64,000 bases of DNA from Syngnathus acus (Eukaryota > Chordata > Actinopteri > Syngnathiformes > Syngnathidae). Positions 58,826 to 64,000 of the stretch are shown piece after piece (the stretch's first letter is position 1; every line of letters starts with the position of its first letter). The notes under the pieces are model-generated. The model saw nothing but the letters and a program-made list of their open reading frames with translations. It was not told the DNA's origin and made no database searches. A program made the position numbers and the translations under genes. Where the stretch lies: the NCBI RefSeq assembly GCF_901709675.1, contig NC_051099.1:126001-190000 (forward strand), written 5' to 3'.

Positions 58826-61800
58826 GCAGACTTTGACTTTGACACACAAACGACTTCATTTGAAGGGAAAAGTGTATCAAGATTGCTACTTGTTTTTAAA
58901 GCACAAAGTGACAAAGGACAAAGATGAAACCCTGAACCACTGTGGGCTCATGTCCACTCTCTGATTGTGAGGGCATTCATTTTTTTTAAAAATCAAATCC
59001 TATGATGTAACATTTGAAAGGCACGCTTCTTCGAGCAACCGTGGCTATTATTAGCATCTTGCTTTTCAATTGGCCATCGCCACACACAGACAGAGAAAGG
59101 AAAAGAATAATTACTGCCTACCGGATGCTTTGCATGTGCATAGTCTTCTTGTCAATCCATTTTTTTTCTTTTCACCATCCTCAATGATTCTGCATATTCA
59201 CTGTTTGGAAACAACTAAAGGCAGGCAGCAAGAATAGTCAGTGGCAGATATGGATGGCCACTGGACACAGGCTAAATGAGCAAAAATTCAACATTTTCCC
59301 CATTAAACGAAAGAAAGAAAAAAAAATCAAAAATTGTGATTTTTTTTCCCACCCTCTAACTTCTACATTTCATGCCTGCTGATTCCAAAAACTCCCTATT
59401 AAAAGAGCCACAAAATATTGACGTTATTTCTTAATTTTCAGATGTAATTTCAACATTTCTTGACCGCTTCTAACCCTTTCAACTCAGTGAATCCGTACGA
59501 AGGTACTTTTCAATATATTGGCCGATTGATTCATCGGTTTTTGGAATTTTACTCGATTGGAGTCAGCCTCAAAAGAGCAATATCGGTTGGGCGCTAAAAA
59601 TCCGTGTTTTGGTTGAATGGAAATGAAACCTGAAGCTACTTTAGTAAGGGCAAAATTGGCTCGTACCCATGGGTTGGGTGGCCAGGGGGTGTGGTTATCA
59701 AAGAAAGGCTTTTGAGCAGTCGCCAGCATTATTACGACTGAGCGACTGCGAAAGGGAGCCGATAAACAATTCTTTGAAACGGGCGGGCGGGTGATTAATT
59801 ATGCATGCAAAACGTGCCATTGTCGGAGAAAGTCCTTGTGTAAAGCGACGAGCATGAACATGGATGTGCTTTTGGACGGATGCACGTAAGACATTTTTGC
59901 GTCCGAAAAGAGGGACACGCCTTTTGTCACGGCCATTCACACCATTGGGGAAAAGGAATCGGCGACACGCAAAGTCGCCTGCCTCAAAGCGAGCTCGCTC
60001 CAGTGTGCTCGGTTTTGCACTTCTTTGGGCTTTTCTTCAGTCGTACACTCTCCTGTCAGCAGCCTCACTCATTACGCTTGGACAGTTTTGGACGGTGGCA
60101 CACTTTCACCACGTGCTCAGCGCGCGCGGCCGCAACAGTGCGTCTCACGCTACTCCCTCAGCATGCCGTTGTTCCACTTGTCACCTGACCGATATAAACG
60201 CGGCCTGGTTCGCGAAAGGGAGACGATCAACGAGGCTTCGAAGCGCGGCGAAACCAAGCCCGGTTTCAGCGCGCCAGATTAATTACGCATGCGTCGCTAT
60301 GAGTCCACGCTGATTCGATGTTCTTCTGACGTGTGGGAGGAAGGGAATTGTGGAAGCCGTTTTCATGGATTTCCCAAAAAAAAAAAAAAAAAAACCATTC
60401 GATGAAGTGATCTCAATTCTTTATCGTTGCACGTATGACTGTGGAAAGGAATCACAGGGAGGACGTTTGGTGATTAATTCATCAGCACGATTACAGGCGA
60501 GACGTTTAAAACGCCGGCCAAGCTTTGATTGGAAAACGCCATCCGTACGGGCAATAGTCGTCGCGTAGGGCCGGTCGACGCGGCCCGGTTCCTTCCGAGC
60601 GCCACGCCACTCCACTCCGCTCCGGTCCGGCCGGTCGAGCGGGAACACCCCGTGCGTGCGGCTGATTTGACTGAATGACGCGTTTGGATAATTAAAAGAA
60701 AATCAATCACAATTACATGCAAAACCATTTAAAGTGCATTCAAGGTACAAATGAAAAAGTGAAAAATGAGACGACAACGTGGGAGGCAGTAAAATGCTGT
60801 GAAGGCCCTGCCCTCCCATGAGTTGAATCATTGCTTTAATGTATTAAATACTTTTCTTGAATTAGGGATGAGAATAAACTTTTCTGTTTGATTTTTTGGG
60901 GAATCGTCTCTCTCCGTTCGTTTCTTCGCAACTGCTTTTAGTCTGATTATTTTCACCTGGATGGTGTGAGGAGATAAAAATGGCGTCCCGAGGTAATCGG
61001 ACACCGCCGTCTGTTCATGCTGCTCTCATCCAATCAGTTTGCGTTATTTGTCCCTCTTGATTGAACTCGCAGCTGGAGAAGAGCATCGAGCGGAATACCA
61101 AAAGGCGATACCGCCGGGCCTCGCGGGAATTCCCTTTTTCCGCTTCACCCGGGCATCATTGCAAGGCAATGGGGGGACTCCCCGGATGATTGAGGGTAAT
61201 GACGTGTGACCGCATGAGGCAGCTCGTCGGAAACGGTAATGAAGCCCGCTAACACCGTGATGATGATGATGGGGAGGAGAAGGACGAGGAAGATGATGAA
61301 CCTCCAAATGAACAAAGGAGGGTTTTGCAGGTGAAGATGATACAAATAAACAAATTGTGACTTCAAAGAAATATCTGACAAAACAAATAAAGGAGTTTTT
61401 TTTTTTTTTTTTAAATCTGGTTCATCGAATGTTGATCAGAGTCATCGTAAAATAGTTGTTAGCTGCTGCCCTAATTTACACGCTTACTTATACAGTAAGG
61501 AGGCTTTTAAAAGGTCTTTCCTCCACATGACTTCTTGTCAGAGGGTGGGAGGGGCTGGTTACGCCATCTGTGGTCACCAGAGTTAGCCGAGCAGGGTGGA
61601 TGTGTAAAACGACTTGCGAAAACGGCCTCCAATTGCGCAAGGAATCCAAATGGAAATGGAACCCCTCCTTTATGGAGGAATTTCATCAAATGTTATGCCA
61701 AAGCTGTCCGTCCGTTAAGGTCCCCAGAACAGCCTCAAGTTGTGGAGATAGCGGGCTGCTCTGCTCTGCCTTTCCGGCGGGCGAAGAACAATAAGCGAGA

Positions 61801-64000
61801 GGACGAGTCGGAGGGATGGATGTGGATGACTCATTCTGCCACCTCTCGATTAGACGCCGAGCGGGTCTCCATTTGCCAGATTTGTGAGGCCAGAGCAAAG
61901 TTAATCAGAACGTGCGAGGGAGGCCGCCAGACAAGAAAGAAGAAAAGGAAGGAAAAACAGCTTGCTCCAAAAGTGAGCCGTGGACTCGGGAGGTGTGGGA
62001 AAGTTAGGCTGCGCTATTGCTAGCTCAAATGCTACCGCCGGCCGGGTGCGTTTTGTTTTGTTTTTCCTTGACAGTAATATATCCACTAAATTTGGACTAA
62101 TATTGCCACTATGGAGTTCTATGTTTAGCGTGAACATGTGACTCCCGGCGGATTTGGTGCCACAGCAGTGACACCGTGCTCGAGGGAGCAGCTGGAGGGT
62201 TTCTCCAACAAGCCGAGCATTAGACAGCGGAGAGGGGAAAAAGAGCCGCTACACGCCGCTCGGCACCTGGAGGAAGAGGAGCGAGTCGGACGTGCACTGG
62301 GCAAAAGGTCTCGGCGGAAAGCCACCGAGGGAGTCAAGCTAATGACAACCAGGCTAAAAATAGCACCCGCGACAAAAGGTGCGTTACGTCCACTTTTTCA
62401 TCTTTAACACAAAGTCCATGCATCGATCCTAGTATACAGCTGGCGCATCTTCCTCCTGAGTCCGCAGCTTCGAAAAAAAGACAATCGCTTCTCGGTAGCG
62501 AAATGCCGAGAAACAGGTGGCGCCAAAACGATGCACGAAGCTCCTCGACTCACAAACGTACAGTGGATCCGAGCCATTTGAGGGGGATTGGCACCCGCCA
62601 GGCCTGACAAAGCCAAACTAGGCAACAATCTTAGAAAGAGGACGGAAATCTCCACGTGACACGTGTTTATTATGCCGAAGTCGACATTGCGGTCGTTAAC
62701 TTGGAAGTCTTGATTGAAGGTCTTTTGGTGACGCCTTGATTGAGTGCAGAGTTCTGATGTGCAGAAAAGAAATTGTCATCTTGTCAGGCAAGATCAAGCG
62801 TCTAGCAAAAGACCACAACAACAAAGGGGATGAGGAAATGGCCCAAGTGCCGCAGCAGGATTGCAGCTGCCTTTGCTTGAATGTTTGTTTTCCTTCCATC
62901 CAGGTCCTTTTTGACAAACCTTGAGCAGGTATCGCTTTGAGAACTGGCGAAGGCCACCCACCCGAGTGTCGAAGCGTTTGTTCTGAACAGATGAAACTTG
63001 TATCCAACCAACGTACGTCTCCTCAGATTATGGCACAGGCGCGAGCGACTGTTACGCTTGTGTCACGTTCGTGCCTGTGAATACTTGCTCGCTAGAATGG
63101 TCCGTGCGGCCATGCCACTTCCACTCAAACCCGTCCACGTTTCTTGACATTTCCTGAAGCCATGCCATAACGTGGTGCTGGTGGTGGGGGACGTTCATTT
63201 GTGTGAGCGAGAGAATTACAAGGACGTGGTCCACGGGTTGTGTGGAGTGGAGGAAGTCATGCGCTTGCATTAAAAACCTTTCAAGCTGGCTTTTCTTTAG
63301 TCATGAGGACATTTGTCTTTTGGGGCGACAATCTGTGTGGTCAGGTCGCATGATTTGCAAAAATGAACAAATTGGAAAGGTGCGACGCCATCCGTTGGAC
63401 TGGCTGAAGGAAGGTCTTAAGGGGCTCAAAACAAAGCGGCGCATTTGGTCTCTCTCACCTCCAGCGCCTCTCGGGGAAGTGAATGACCGGCTGTTTGACC
63501 TTGATAGCCAAACGACAGTGAGGAATAAATTGTCGGGCGCTCGCCTTTGCGGGGCCAGATAACGGCTAATGTATGAGGCCGGGGCGACGGAGGCAAGCTC
63601 GCTCGCTCGCTCGCGTGACTCCACGTGAACGATAAGGACCGGTGACCCGACGACGTATGCGCTGTCATGGGCACTTTTGGGGTTCTGTGATTTTGCCTTC
63701 CATTGGATTCCCCTTTGTTTTGAACGGTGAGCCCCTGACACCATTGTCCCAAATCAATAGGATGCATGCAACTTTTCCCCTGGATGCCCTTCTTAAAGTC
63801 GGCCATTTTGTTTTGAAGCAGCCATTTTGTGCCAGCATGCGCTTTTACACACTGATGAACCCTCTTGATCTGTTTCATACAAGCCCCTTTTCAATGTACT
63901 TTTGGAGTGAAGGATAATATATTGATGTATTTTCTGTTTGCGTGACAGATTTCCGGCAGGGCTGTGCGCTATCGCTTGCTCCCTCCCTCCCTCCCTCCCT

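Larger units (their letters stand above)
57446..64000. other. no gene seen; presumed sgcd 5' intron or flank
   Basis: Holds the GGAGC/AGAGC array (57652-57720), CCTG (58202-58238), a GA-rich stretch (58375-58455), CA (58763-58825), an A run (60376-60393), a T run (61396-61412) and CCCT units at the very end (63978-64000). A minus-strand frame at 61145-61381 has a hydrophobic stretch that is discussed as a finding. No supported gene. Confidence 0.55.

Overview
This window is vertebrate nuclear DNA, almost certainly from a teleost fish. The support is a multi-exon GT-AG gene with large introns, very dense microsatellites, and the tail of a fish-type LINE. There is no operon structure, and I see no bacterial or viral gene content. 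I cannot name the species from sequence alone.

One gene is clear: delta-sarcoglycan (sgcd), on the minus strand. Its seven coding exons lie at 20816-21001, 14231-14332, 13506-13593, 12938-13057, 5504-5576, 3366-3489 and 1444-1632. They join in frame with matching phases to give 882 nt, or 293 residues plus a stop. The protein is a type II single-pass membrane protein of the dystrophin-associated sarcoglycan complex. All internal introns are GT-AG. The first coding exon starts exactly at an ATG that directly follows an acceptor AG, so at least one untranslated 5' exon must lie at higher coordinates, either inside 21002-64000 or beyond the window. Positions 1-1443 are the 3' UTR and downstream flank.

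The remaining 43 kb (21002-64000) contains no exon I can support. I infer that it is the large 5' intron of sgcd and/or upstream flank. It is rich in simple repeats: CA, TA/GA, GGCA, CTG and many tetranucleotides. It also holds several minisatellites (an 85-bp triplication at 30572-30826, a 14-bp array at 43514-43634, a 12/15-bp GC-rich array at 46850-47125 and a degenerate array of about 100 bp at 56851-57445). A 5'-truncated non-LTR retrotransposon tail (41788-42065) and several diverged interspersed repeats are also present. Most long open frames here are artefacts of repeats whose unit length is a multiple of three, or of chance.

I found no undescribed biological system. The most interesting points are local ones. 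The 3' splice site that opens the sgcd coding region uses a microsatellite as its polypyrimidine tract. The last intron has a weak donor. A very long CCTG array sits in the sgcd-sense strand of the presumed first intron. Several unusual minisatellites are present.
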